Below are positions 53,720-64,000 of a DNA stretch of 64,000 nucleotides, in pieces (within the stretch, counting starts at the first letter, position 1; each line of letters opens with the position of its first letter). The position numbers and the translations under genes are program-made. The stretch lies in the NCBI GenBank assembly GCA_030374805.1, contig JARGSG010000115.1, positions 117,147 to 181,146 on the forward strand, given 5' to 3'. This DNA comes from Gracilaria gracilis (lineage: Eukaryota > Rhodophyta > Florideophyceae > Gracilariales > Gracilariaceae). The notes beneath the pieces are model-generated. The model saw only the letters and a list, made by a program, of their open reading frames with translations, was not told the origin of the DNA and did not search any database.

Positions 53720-54715
53720 TGTAGAGCAAACCTTAAAGAGGGTATGTATCCACCAGGATGTCCGATTCCTGCTCCGATGAAAGGACGAACTCAGAAGTAG
53801 AGCCCTCTGCCTGTGCGCGTGCTGCGTGGCAGCCGGGTGTAAACCGGAGACGGTACTGGAATACCCTGCAGAGGTAAAGAAGAGCGTGAGACTAGAGGGG
53901 AATAACCGACGACGGATCACGAGAGAACGAGTCTAGAAGTGGAGCGATCGGTGCCGTAAAACGGTGTAGTGCCCCTACGGAGAACCATACTAGCGAAGCT
54001 ACGGCCCATGCCAACGGCGGAAACAGGGCCGATAACTGAACGATACACACACACAAGTGTCCAAATGTAACTATATACAGAGGCGGAAGCGAGGCCTGCA
54101 CCAGGAAAACGATGAACTAAACAACGATCCGGTACCTCGGCGAACGACAACAAATACAACCTGATACGGGAGTAATTAGCGAAACAAGCCAGAAACTGAT
54201 AGTAAAGAACTTCCTTAAGGACCCTGAGGGGTGATTGTACCGCGACCAGTCGTGGTTACTCTCCCTAGGGGAGTCGTAAACCTACGTAGTCAGTAACAAC
54301 CATAGCCCGGCATTCGGAATGAAGACCACGTACTTCGGGAAGAAGATAAAACTCAGACGAGTTTTACTTAGTGGCTCCAGGGCGAGATCGCCTGAGCATA
54401 TATACTATCTACTGTATCTAGAGCTGCGCACTCCCACGAGGGCTCTACACGTGGACAACCCAGTTTCAGGGTGCCAAAGTATCTACTCAGCGGGTGTGAC
54501 GCCAAATATTTGGACAAATATGCCACAAGGCCCTGCTGTACACCTATTTCATAGGTTCTATCCCAGATGCACCTAACAAGGTACGTTCCCAACAATATTT
54601 CCAATTTCACCCGAAACGGAGTCCACATTCATAGTCTGACACGTCAGGGCTCAATGGATAGAGCGCCATTATGAGAAACTTCATTGTGCCGACATCGGAT
54701 TGCCATTGCTCCACA
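53720..54715 (-). repeat. 3' LTR of element B (996 bp), inverted relative to the element A LTR
   Basis: It is the reverse complement of 47893-48888 with the same termini (TGTGGAGC...GCTCTACA in minus orientation) and the same length. It directly abuts the broken pol of element A at 53719/53720. The two LTRs thus form a 996-bp inverted repeat around 4.8 kb. Confidence 0.88.
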
Positions 54716-54728
54716 TCTCCCCCTCCTT
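54716..54728 (-). other. Polypurine tract of element B
   Basis: On the minus strand AAGGAGGGGGAGA stands immediately before the TGTGG start of the 3' LTR. This is where plus-strand DNA synthesis of LTR elements is primed. It supports the border call. Confidence 0.7.
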
Positions 54729-54796
54729 AGCCAAGGGTTCGCGCTTTGGTTCGCGGGAAGGCCCCGGTGACTGGTACGTAAATACTGATCCTCAGA

Positions 54797-56713
54797 ATGG
54801 CGGACTTCGAGACTTCGGCAATACCTTCACAGCTTCCTGAACCAACGCGTGGTACACAACATCACTCTCCTTCAATTTCGCGGCAACAAACGTCATCTCC
54901 AACCTTCTCTCCCACAGCAGGCATGAACCCTTTCGCTACTAACCCGCTTCCGGGGAACGCTTCCTCAAGTACCTCACAGGCGGCTTCGTCGAGTGCTGCT
55001 CCCTTCGAGAACCTTTCCTACTTAGGCTTTCAACAACCTCCTCTGCAGGTGTCATCTCATTTCTATTCGTCCCACGCTATGGTGCCATCTCATCAACTCT
55101 CGGGGTATCAGCAGTCTCCTTACCAAATAGCGGGCTCGTCCGGATACTTCGACTTGTTTAACTCGATGACCCTCCCTCAAGGAGGTTCTCACGCACAGCC
55201 GCAGTACTATCCATCTGGTTAACAACCTCCTGGCTACTTCTCCCAACAGGTCGCTCAACCTGGGCAATCCTCGCAAGGCTACGACCCCGCAGCGCCTCCT
55301 CAGGCTCCCGATATCGATGCAGCGGCATGGAACTCCGAGCACGCTATGCCGTTAACGGTCAATGCCAGGGGCTGGATCAGCTCGGAGAGTCTCCGTTTCA
55401 GACAGCCCCGGCAGCATGGCGAGGTGTATTGCCGTGCACCTTGGTTCCATCAGACAGCCGTAGCCGATGAGGCTCTTATTGACTCGTATGCTGAGAACAG
55501 TTACCTCCCAGGTGGGCTCCATCGCGAGGTAGTTCGGTCCAGAATCTGGCGTCTCCGTGTGGCGGTCGATCCCCTGCACCTGTTCTGCGCGGGCGGTGAT
55601 TCCCTTAGTCGCACTAGGGCACTGTGGGCTCGTGCTGCCTATGAAAGAGCTAGCCGTGTTCGATCGGATCACTTGGTACCGTTGCGGTTCAACTTTGACG
55701 TGTCACATTTCCGAACTTTCGCCGAGAGGTCCTACGGATACGCATTAGCGGAGTTCAACGAATCTCCCCATAGGGCTGAGATATCGAACGTGGTCGATGG
55801 TTTGCTTATCTGGAGTCGTCCCCTTCTTCGGGCGGAATTCCGATACCTTCGGCGATCATCCAACGATTTCTTGTGGAGCTTTGAGCGCCGTGTGTGGCTT
55901 GAGCGAATCTTGCGGTCTCGTCGAGGGTTTCTGATTCCGTATTCACACTTGGAGTCTGAGTGGTTGCGCTACAACTCCCTGCCGGGGCGATACGCTGCGC
56001 TTCCCAGCTGGTGGCCGAATGTCGAGGTCCCGCGAGGGTGCTACGCCGAACTTTCTCCGTGCCTCTACTATGTAGGCTGTAGAATGTTGAACGATCCCCG
56101 CTCTGGGTACTGGACGCTCTTTGCGGCGGAGTGGAGTGCCCGCGTGGCGGTACATCTCCTGTGGGATACGTACGATCATTACTGTCTCTGGTATCTCCCT
56201 CCGATTCTCCGATGGATTATCCGGCGACAGGATCTGTTTGTAACCTTGGGGTCCGATTACAACCAGGAAGAGGTTCACCTGCTCCTATGCTTCATCGAGG
56301 TCGTCGATTGGGACCGGATTCCGGTGCACTGGCAGCCAGAAGGTGGCCCTCGCGGCAACGACCGATCACCGGGGAGAATATCCACCCGCTCGGGGACCTT
56401 CGCGTACTACGATCCGTGGGAACAGCAAATGATCTCCGAGCCTCATGCTAGAGCGATGATGCGGGCCCCTAGGGCTATGCAGATTGGACACCCGACTGGG
56501 TTCGTGTTCTCTGACGACTATGGGCCTCCAGCAAACTGGGTCGATCCCTCCTTGGACCATGGTGATGGCGAGGTGGTGGAAGACGACATATCCCTTGTGG
56601 GTGTTCCAAATACGGGCGCTGGCGCGGCACAGGTCCCTGCGGAGGGCACCCAAGCTCCCGCGGGTTGGGGTCTTTCGACACCGGTTCCCGGAAGCAACGC
56701 TGGTTACCAGTAG
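54797..56713 (+). CDS. Antisense accessory ORF inside element B (about 638 codons, one in-frame stop), unknown function
   Basis: The frame lies between the polypurine tract and the chromodomain of element B but reads in the opposite direction. It is open from the ATG at 54797 to TAA at 55220-55222, and the same frame continues to 56713. Residues 1-190 are Ser/Gln/Pro-rich with phenylalanine/tyrosine-containing repeats (FEGSSGYFDL-like). Residues 190-540 look globular and are unusually rich in Trp, Arg and Tyr (RSRIWRLRVAVDPLHLFC, FERRVWLERILRSRRGFLIP, HYCLWYLPPILRWIIRRQDL). The C terminus is acidic and disordered. It does not resemble gag, pol or envelope proteins that I know. Accessory antisense ORFs at this place are known from some plant Ty3/gypsy (Tat-type) elements; their role is unclear. 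Confidence 0.6.
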
Positions 56714-57131
56714 TCTGGGCAGGGTGCCTGAGGGCGTGTAGTTCTGTCGCTCGAATACGATAAACCCAATTAGGCTACAGCTTGGCATTACTTCTCTCCT
56801 CCTGTAGGACCTTTCTCGTGTTCGAGCTTCTTTCATACTTCCTTCCTCTTCTTGCTTCATTTCCAAACCAGGATGCACTTCATTTCCATTCGTGGCAACA
56901 TCTTCCTAGATACTTCATTACTTCTTACTTCTTAGTTATCTTCCTAGATACTTCATTACTTCTTACTTCTTGGTTCCGTCATACGGCGATGAACCGACAA
57001 TTCGTTGCGTTCTTTCTTTTTTCATACTGTACATAAGACCAACCTTGTTGGTGCCTTCTCTTCTCTTCTTAGAGCTCCTCGCAACCCACCGCGTAGCGGC
57101 ACACCATTTTTACCAGATGTCGGTGACGGTT
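56714..57131. other. 3' region of element B between antisense ORF and chromodomain
   Basis: About 400 bp, pyrimidine-rich on the plus strand, with a 38-bp tandem duplication at 56900-56975. No gene is supported. Confidence 0.5.
56900..56975. repeat. 38-bp tandem duplication
   Basis: Two adjacent copies of a 38-bp unit (ATCTTCCTAGATACTTCATT and following bases) differ by one base near the end. Confidence 0.9.
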
Positions 57132-57428
57132 CTATCCCACTTGGGCATTATCCAGAGTTGGGGGTAATGCGGACCGGGTTCTGCGGTGATAAGCGATGAT
57201 CTTGGACCTCGGAAGGTGCTTAATTGGCTCCCAAGTGTCCTGCTCTGGGGGATAGCCGTACCAACGGACGCGATAGATTAGTTTCCCGTCCTGGGCAACA
57301 TCGTGCTTCATGATACGATCGACCACGAAATCCTGTGAGTATACCCCGACGTCTTCGGTTTCTTTGGTTGTTCCAGACATTGGGCTTTGCTTCTCTACGT
57401 AACCTGAGCGGTTACACGCAAGTAACAA
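57132..57428 (-). pseudogene. Chromodomain at the C terminus of element B pol
   Basis: The frame contains FVVDRIMKHDV, YRVRWYGYPPEQDTWEPIKH and LPRSKIIAYHRR. These match the chromodomain pattern V..I......YlVkWkGyp...TWEP...L, which directs chromovirus integrase to histone-marked chromatin. It is separated from the integrase by frameshifted or noncoding sequence, so it may no longer be translated as part of pol. It assigns the element to the chromovirus group. Confidence 0.8.
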
Positions 57429-58194
57429 CGGGTTTCCGGCTTCGGTGAGGTGGCGGTGTCTCGATGGCGAAAGCGCTAACCGTCACGACGGGGAATGGCT
57501 AACTTCCGTTTCCGACTGCCAATCTCCACGAAGGTGGTTTCTGGTAGAAGCTCTTCACTTCCGGATTCTGGTGAACTAACCTCTTTTCCCAGCGGCCATC
57601 AACTTTAACTAACGACGACGTTCCTGATCCAGGCGAAGTTGCTTCTCGACGCCGGAGAGCCGTTGCGACGGAGATACTGCCTTTGAACACTCCCTGTGCA
57701 GGTGGCGGACTAACCGGGCCACGACAACGTACCAATCCATTGCACATAGCGACGGGTTGCAACAATGCAGCACCATGTGATTGGCTCGGCACTCTGGCAC
57801 GTTATGGAGTGCAACGCATTCTTATTGGGCGACAAACCTGCCAAGTGGCCATGTGCACTATCGTCTGATTCTGGAAACACCATGCGCCGTGGCAAGCCAT
57901 AAAATCAAATAAATTAACGTGGCGGGCCACTCTGCATCCGCGCGCGCGCATGCTCATGCACCGCCAGCCGCTGGCACTCAAAAAATTAAGTATTTTGACA
58001 GGCCACCGTTACGTGCAATTTTGCACACGCGAGCGGCACTCCTGCAAATTATCTGCCGATGACGGCGCGCTTCCCATGAAGACTTCTGCGTCACACAGCG
58101 CACCTATCAAGGTTCTTTCATGCAAATTGCATGTGTCCACTTCCTGAACTAGGCTCCACGACCCTATCCACAAGGATCCTTCGCTTCACAACAC
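57429..58194. other. Uncertain segment of element B
   Basis: Between the chromodomain and the post-integrase linker. Frames are short. The piece 57,890-58,140 is rich in GCGC and palindromic TGCA words and may be an insertion. No domain is recognised. Confidence 0.4.
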
Positions 58195-59095
58195 CTACTG
58201 TAGGTTCTTCCCATAAGGCTTATCGCCGCGCTGACCCATTGACGGGTCGGCGGAGACCGTCTTTTCGGTACGTCTTGCCTTCTGCGCCTCTTGTAATCGA
58301 GGCGTAGGAGTAGCCAACGACATGGACGCTTGCCCACGAGGGTTCTCATCACTAACAGTGGTCTTCCCCACAGGGGTAACTTCGTCTTCATTACTGACAT
58401 TCGCCTCGACCGAGGATCCCACACGCGTGTGCGTTAGCGGCGATATTTCCGATCTGGGCTCCTGTCTCTTTGAGAGCTCAAGCACGTCAGCCAATGCAGC
58501 AGATGCCGGAGCAGCCTGAGCGCGACTACGTGAGTCCTTCCCCTCCTTAGGGTGCGATATGGCAGCTGATATTACCGTAGCCGGGGGTAGAACTTGAGTT
58601 GAGTGCGTAGGCGTAGCTCGAGAGGGTGAGCTATCCTTCACTAGCTCTAATACCTCAGGTAGGTCCGATAACCCCCGTTCTTGGTGCGGAAGAATGTACG
58701 GGCGGTTCGCGCTGTCCCCTTTTGATTCCGTTCCTTCCTGTGTTGCAGGTACTCCAGTTCCAGTTTCCGGTAGCGTTACCAATTCTTGGAGTAGGTTCGG
58801 TGCCCTGTAGACGCGATCGCGCGATATCCGTTCGTGTTGGTTACTAATTTCCAGCACAAACGGTGTCTCCAGACATGGAAATAACCTTATTGGGTCCATC
58901 CGCAATCGGCGATAACTTGTGGCGGCGTTCGTTCTCCGGGTTGTAATACTCCTTACGAAGGAACACATAATCTCCTACCTGTAAGTTAGGTAACGGTCTC
59001 CGAATTTGGCTATCAAAGTTGCGCTTGTAGGTGAGCTGTCCCTGTCCATAGAGGCACGTGCTGCAGGTACCAGCTTCGTGAGCCATTTCTTCCAC
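58195..59095 (-). pseudogene. Post-integrase GPY/F-like region and disordered linker of element B
   Basis: The frame 59095-58844 reads QVGDYVFLRKEYYNPENERR, HKLSPIADGPNKVISM, a typical GPY/F-like module following integrase. It then passes by frameshift into frame 58968-58195 (ETPFVLEISNQHERISRDRV), which continues as a Ser/Thr/Pro/Glu-rich linker. The two frames overlap, showing at least one indel relative to an intact polyprotein. Confidence 0.6.
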
Positions 59096-60173
59096 GCATC
59101 GCGATACAAACCCAGTGATGGGAACGTATCCAGAGTTGGCTGCGCCTCGATGGCTAGAGGAGGTGGTCTCCTCGACAATACCAGCTCAAATGGTGAAATT
59201 CCCGTTACCCGATGAACCTGGGTGTTGTACGCATACGTGATAGCGTCCGTGAACTGATCCCACGTCTTGAGATGATCTGCCGCATAGGATCTCAAAGCAC
59301 CAAGGATGGTTCGATTTAATCTCTCTACTTGTCCGTTCGCTTGGGGATGATAAGTCTTAGTGAATAAATTCCTAATATCCAGGATCCTACACACATCTTG
59401 AAAGAACTTTGGGGTGAGTTGAGAGCCGTTTTCGGAAAGTAACTGTACCGGTGGGCCATACACAAAGACCCAGTGGGGAACAAACGCTTGAGCCACAGCG
59501 GCTGCTGTTATCCGTTTGAGCGGCACTGTTCTAACCAATTTAGAGAACCTGTCGGTGATGACCAGTAGGCACCGGTTCCCTCGAGAGGTCCTACTCAATT
59601 CTCCAAGAATGTCAATGGCGACGAACTCCAGCGGTGCCCGTGCGGGAAACAACGTTAACTTCTTCGAGTACTTTCTTAATTTGACGTCATTCTTGGCACA
59701 AGCCTGACAGAAGCGGCGGACTGCGTAACAATCGAACGCCATTACGGCACAATAGAAGTCCCTTCTTAAGGTGAGATAAAGCTTCCTTCCTCCCGGGTGG
59801 GCTCCCAACTTCACATAGTGAGACAAGTGCAGTACGCGACTCTGTAAAGAGTGAGGTACCACCATTTGTGGGTTGGTTTCAACAGTTCGCACCAAGTAGC
59901 CTTGGTCATTCACCTGGAAAGGTATCTTATACCCACCGTTCAGACGGGCCCTAACCTGTGTACAAAAGAGATCCGTCTGCTGTTCTCGTATCATCTCCTC
60001 GGGAGAAATCGGTACAAATGACCCGGTATCCGGTTCTTCAGTCTGTGTGGCGAGCATATCGTACACACATCATCCAATAGGATTTCTGTGTTCCCCACAT
60101 CGAAGTCACCAGCCATAAACCATGGTATCCCTTCCGTGTCCTCGGTGGGTTCAGCTTCTGCTGGAGTGCCCAA
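58975..60173 (-). pseudogene. Integrase of element B
   Basis: It carries the HHCC zinc-binding domain (HLSHYVKLGAHPGGRK, then CQACAKND) and the catalytic core: FVAIDILGELSRTSRG (first Asp), LLSENGSQLTPKFFQ (position of the second Asp, here Glu) and YHPQANGQVERLNRTI (final Glu). Asp is nearly invariant at the second position, so strand transfer is doubtful. The frame is open from 60066 to 58975, with the upstream 60173-59991 piece in another frame. Confidence 0.82.
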
Positions 60174-60194
60174 ACTGGATAGAGCGTCTGCCTG

Positions 60195-61618
60195 CTAGTT
60201 CAAGGAGCCTTTCATGGACACTACTTCAAAGTCAAATTCCGAGAGTCGGAGTCTCCATCTCATCAGTCGTCCCGACGGTTCGGCAATTTCCATGAGCCAG
60301 CGTAGGCAAGAATGGTCCGTGTGTACCCGAAAGTGGGTTCCCATCAAGTATGCTCTCAAAGTTGAGAGGGCCCATACAACGGCAAGGCATTCCTTCTCCG
60401 AAACGGAGTAATTCCGTTCGTGCACATTCAGTGATCTCGACCAATACCCAGTAGGGTGAAGTTTGCCAGACTCTTCCACCCTGGAACAACGCACAACCAA
60501 CTTGGTTCGCACTCGCATCAGTGTCAACCTCGTAGGGTAACCCGGGTTTCGGCAGGTCCAAAACTGGTGGCGACGTTACAGCTTCAACTAGTGCTGTTAA
60601 TGCGGTGGCTTCCGCATCGCCAAAGGGTTCCAATTCCACTGGTCTTCCTTTCATCAAGAGTTTGTTCAACGGCGAAGCGATATCCGAAAAGCTCGGCACG
60701 AAACGACGGTAAACGTTACACAGGCCTAAGAAGGATCGAAGCTCAGTTTGAGTTCTTGGGTGTTCGCCTCTTTCAAGGATTTTACCCCACCTCGTCAATT
60801 GGGAGCTTACCTGGGCGAATAATATGCTCAAGGTACTAAACCGATTCGGTGAAGAACTCGCACTTCTTAAGCTTCAGGGTAATCCCTGCGTCCCGTAAAC
60901 GGTCATATACCTTCCCGTACATGGGTCAGAGGGTCCTCCATGTTATTGGAAAAGACGACGACGTCGTCCAAGTATACCAAACAGGTGGTCCACTTGAACC
61001 TAGCCAGGAGGATATCAACAGCTCGCTGAAAACGTTGCGGGGCGCGTTCTTTAACCCAAAGGGCATTCTCCGAAAACGATACAGGTCTTGATGACACACG
61101 AAGGCCGTCTTATCCTTATCTTCTTCCCTTATGGGCACTTTCCAGTATCCCCAATTGGCATCTAAAGTGGTAAACACTTTTGCGCTCCCTAAAGAATCGA
61201 TATATTCGTCCATACGGGGAATCGGGTATACGTCTTTCACTGTAACCGCATTTAACTTTCGGTAATCGATACAAAATCTCCATGATCCATCCTGCTTCGG
61301 CACCAAAACAACTGGTGACGCCCAGGGGGATTGAGCAGGCTCAGTAATGCTGGCTCGGAGCATCTTCTCGACTTGAGCTTTCTCCTCTTCTCGGGCCTCT
61401 GGTCCTGCCCTATAAGGGTGTTGCGCAATGGGCCGAGTGTTCGGAAGTAGATCGATGCAATGCTCTGTGACTCCAATTGTCCCGAGAGTACCATCCCACA
61501 TGGGCGTAAACTCGCAAAGCATATCGTGTAGCTTCTTCAGATGGGACTCCGGTACGTGATCCAGATTGAGCTTCATTAACTCCTCAACAGGGTTCGTCTG
61601 TTCAGTGCCAGGTGGCAA
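60195..61618 (-). pseudogene. Reverse transcriptase-RNase H of element B, frameshifted
   Basis: From 61618: VEELMKLNLDHVPESH, WRFCIDYRKLNAVTVKDVYP and RRMPFGLKNA in one frame. A shift near 61,045 moves the YLDD-containing part to another frame (WTTCLVYLDDVVVFS at 61,010-60,960), a further shift lies near 60,835, and RNase H ends in frame 60527-60195 (YSVSEKECLAVVWALSTL). It ends at a TAG after KGSLN, as element A does. The copy is inactive. Confidence 0.82.
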
Positions 61619-61622
61619 CGTC

Positions 61623-62163
61623 GGTGTTATCGGAATGCTAGTTTGCCTGTCAAAAATGACCGAATTAAAACGAACGAAAAACCGGTGAATTTATCCAAAT
61701 TTGGAAGTTCAAATTTCCGAAAATATTTCCACCTTTCCACTTGTGCTAGTTTTTTTCGAAAGAATTATTCCAAATTGTTTCCATCTTTGCTAGTTTGATT
61801 GAAGGGAAACTAGCATACTTCTTTCGTTTATGGTAATTTCGCAGCACAATGTAAGTGTGTTAGTGTCACCTACGTTCATTTATACGGGGGCGAATAGCGA
61901 GATAGACACTTAGATAGAAACTTAAATAGCTGTTTATCGAATGGGAATAGAAGTATACAAATAGATCGAATACCTTTTCAGTTTGAGGAGATCGGTTCAC
62001 TAGTCAACACCTTTCATATCAGGCATTCGTATACTAAATATATGAAACGCCTTCGAATCACGTGCAATCATCCCTACCACTCTGTCCCACCGTCCGTGTG
62101 CCATATTACGCTCCCCGCTACGTACCCCCAATCCTCTCCAACACCCTCCCAACCTTCCCCACC
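61623..62163. other. AT-rich terminal region of the Plavaka-like transposon, with repeated 9-mers
   Basis: It begins exactly where similarity to the retroelement ends. TGCTAGTTT occurs at 61636-61644, 61744-61752 and 61788-61796, and inverted at 61807-61815. Related TTTCC(A)-type words fill the rest. Subterminal clusters of short motifs are typical transposase-binding arrays of CACTA-like elements. No gene is present before 62164. Confidence 0.5.
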
Positions 62164-64000
62164 ATGCCCAACTGCTGCTTTGAAGGCTGCTCCTTCTTCG
62201 CCCGCACCATCCCCGCCATCCAAAAGCACCAGAGAAGATGCCCCAGTCGCCTCAACCGAAACAAGCGTTTCCTCTCCCCAGGCGGAGGCCTCCCCCACTT
62301 CCCCCCACGCATCAAGCGTCACAAGTCTACCCCCCACCTCCATACACCTCCCCCTCCCACAAACCGCCCTTCCGACAACGTCCCCATCGCAGACGACGAC
62401 TCCTACCACCACCAGCAACTCTCCCTATCCCTCCACACTCAGGACGGCTACCACATCGCCACCACCCCCGTCGGCTCCATCTCCCCCCTCCCCTACTCCC
62501 CTCCTCCCCCCTACCTTCCCCCTCCTCAACAACCCCCACCTCGAACGCATGGTCCTCTACATCTCTTCCATCGCCTCCTCCCTCGGCCTCCGAAAGGCTG
62601 ACAAACTCATCTCCCTCCTCCACGACCCCGCCTTCTCCAAATTCGCCTTCCATAATGCCTTCTCCTCCGCCTCCCAGTGTCTCAAACTTCAAACAGACCT
62701 CTTCCAACACCGAGTCAGCAACATCGGCTTCGCCCCCGCCACCCTCTCAGACCCACAGCAGCTCTTCTCCACCACCATCTTCCGAAAGGACCCCATCCAG
62801 GTCCTCAAACAACAACTCGCCCTCGCACACTTCTACAACACCTTCTTCCACCTCGTCTCCCACACAACACCTTCCGGCTCTCCCGCTTTCGCCCACCCCA
62901 TGGCCTGCACACTCGGAAAAGATGCAGTGCCCGCCCTCAAAGCCGCAATCATGCACTCCTCCAACGACTCCTGCATCTGGCACACCCCCGACTCCACCGG
63001 TATCGACTCCTTCATTGGCTTGGTCCAAATCTACTCCAACAAGTCCTCCACCTTCCTCAAATCCTCTTCCATCACCTCCTACCCCCTTCACATCACCCTT
63101 CTCAATTTCTCCGATGCCTTCCGTCGCAAGTGCATCACCGAACACCTCACCCTTCTCGGATACTTGCCGAACTCCTTCCTCCCAACCAACCCCTCCCAAG
63201 ACCAGGACTCCATCCCTCAAACCTTCTCTCACATCCCCCGCCATACCAAAATGAAACTCATTCAGCTCGCCATTTCCAACCTCCTCGGCCCCCTCCTCTC
63301 CTCCGGTCTCAACGGCTTCCCTTTCCGTGACGCCCATGGCGTTCTCCGCCACTGTCACCCAGTCATCGCCAGCTACTGCGCCGACATCTCCGAAGCAAAA
63401 GACATCCTCGCCATCTCCCACGGAACCCGCCCCCAACACCCTTGTCATAGATGCACCGTCTCCCGCACAGACCTCCCCCTACACATTCAATCCCCTTCCC
63501 CCCGAACTCAGCACCAGACCCTCGCCGCACAAAAATCACATTCCACTCTCCTCCAACAATCACAAGACGCTTTCCTTGCTCGTAAGCTTAGAATCTCCCG
63601 CAACACAAAGGAAAAAGCCCTTGAAGCCTCTCCACTCCCCTCTCCCTCGCAAAGTACAGTACTCCTCCCCTCTTCGAATCATACACTCTTCTCACATCAC
63701 CCCACTCCTCTCCCCTTACAACATCTTCTCCTTCGAACCTCTCCACAACTTTCACCTCGGCGTCTCCAAGCTCATCAAGCTCGCCGCCATCGAGAGACTC
63801 CGCTCAGAAGCACTCTTCACCACCCCCCCGTTTCCTCCAAGTCCCGTCGCCCCTTCAACTCCGTCCGCACTTCCATCCTCAAACATTCAAACATCATCCT
63901 CTCCGCCGCCATCGAAAATCACTCCCCCGCAAACGGACTCTACATCGACTTCTCCACTTCCGACAACGGTCAAACTCTCAACGGTTTCTTCACTACCGAC
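62164..64000 (+). pseudogene. Plavaka/CACTA-like DNA transposase, frameshifted, 3' end outside the window
   Basis: Starting at the ATG in CACCATGCCC, frame 1 encodes a zinc finger (CCFEGCSFFARTIPAIQKHQ, C-x4-C-x12-H-x4-C or H) and a Pro-rich linker. Near 62,500 the coding signal moves to another frame, with YPLHITLLNFSDAFRRKCIT (compare the 'y.v.ltl.Ni.k..R' block), LTLLGYLPNSFLPTNPS, HPVIASYCADIS and HPCHRCTV. Near 63,630 it moves again, giving FSFEPLHNFHLGVSKLIKLA, equivalent to the 'D.LH...LGv.k' motif of this superfamily. A third shift follows near 63,830. All shifts fall in or near C-runs, so some may be sequencing errors. Strand composition is extremely pyrimidine-rich. Confidence 0.65.

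Larger units (their letters stand above)
53720..61622 (-). mobile_element. Ty3/gypsy chromovirus, element B (5' truncated or interrupted), with an extra antisense ORF
   Basis: Read from 61,622 downwards: RT-RNase H, zinc-binding domain and integrase, a GPY/F-like and linker region, chromodomain, a long noncoding-looking space that contains an ORF on the opposite strand, a polypurine tract and the 3' LTR (54715-53720). Gag, protease and 5' LTR are missing: similarity to element A stops abruptly at 61,622 where AT-rich transposon-like sequence begins. Several frameshifts and stops occur in pol. Confidence 0.83.

Noticed and set aside
62238-63254. 338-codon Ser/Pro/Thr-rich plus-strand ORF in the Plavaka region
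   Set aside because: It arises from the CT-rich strand; the neighbouring frame carries the transposase motifs.

Overview
This is a nuclear genome window from a eukaryote, most likely a photosynthetic protist and plausibly a red alga. The lineage call is inference. It rests on short GT-AG introns (about 44 to 230 bp), a Hint ('hog') protein of the hedgehog C-terminal type, a PEX13 with no visible SH3 domain, and bacterial-type tetrahydropterin-synthase chemistry sitting beside ordinary eukaryotic housekeeping genes. I cannot name the species. There is no rRNA, CRISPR array or confident tRNA.

Host-gene part (1-42.7 kb). A truncated RluA/S4 pseudouridine synthase, which has lost its catalytic Asp, opens the window. 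It is followed by a HERP-like ubiquitin-domain membrane protein (-), a PP2A B'' regulatory subunit (-), a small three-exon ORF (+), a long disordered protein (-), a secreted Hint-domain protein (-), a two-exon C2H2 zinc-finger protein (-), a nucleotidyltransferase-JmjC fusion (-), ribosomal protein eS12 (+), a two-exon PTPS-family enzyme (-), PEX13 (+), a two-exon complex I ESSS/NDUFB11 subunit (+), a two-exon small unknown protein (-) and a secreted subtilisin with a very long Ser/Thr/Pro repeat stalk (+). Two RNase H-bearing LINE fragments lie head to head at 30.2-31.8 kb. From 35.1 to 40.6 kb comes a GC-rich, intronless, all-plus cluster: a C2H2 zinc-finger protein, an alpha/beta hydrolase with a 28-CAG tract, a tandem-repeat protein and an SPFH/stomatin-like protein.

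Mobile-element part (42.7-64 kb). A pogo/Tigger-like DDE transposase with one in-frame stop and a decayed second pogo-like element precede two Ty3/gypsy chromovirus copies facing each other. Element A (+, 47,893-53,719) has a 996-bp 5' LTR, PBS, gag, protease and RT-RNase H, and is cut off in pol. Element B (-, 53,720-61,622) has RT-RNase H, integrase, chromodomain, a long ORF on the opposite strand, a polypurine tract and a 996-bp 3' LTR. B is interrupted at 61.62 kb by a pyrimidine-rich Plavaka/CACTA-like DNA transposon that runs off the window, so the nest appears to be transposon-in-retroelement, next to or inside another retroelement.

The items I would look at first are the antisense ORF of element B, the nucleotidyltransferase-JmjC fusion, the Hint protein, the Asp-less pseudouridine synthase, the possible upstream extension of the PTPS gene and the perfect-looking 100-nt hairpin at 15.5 kb.
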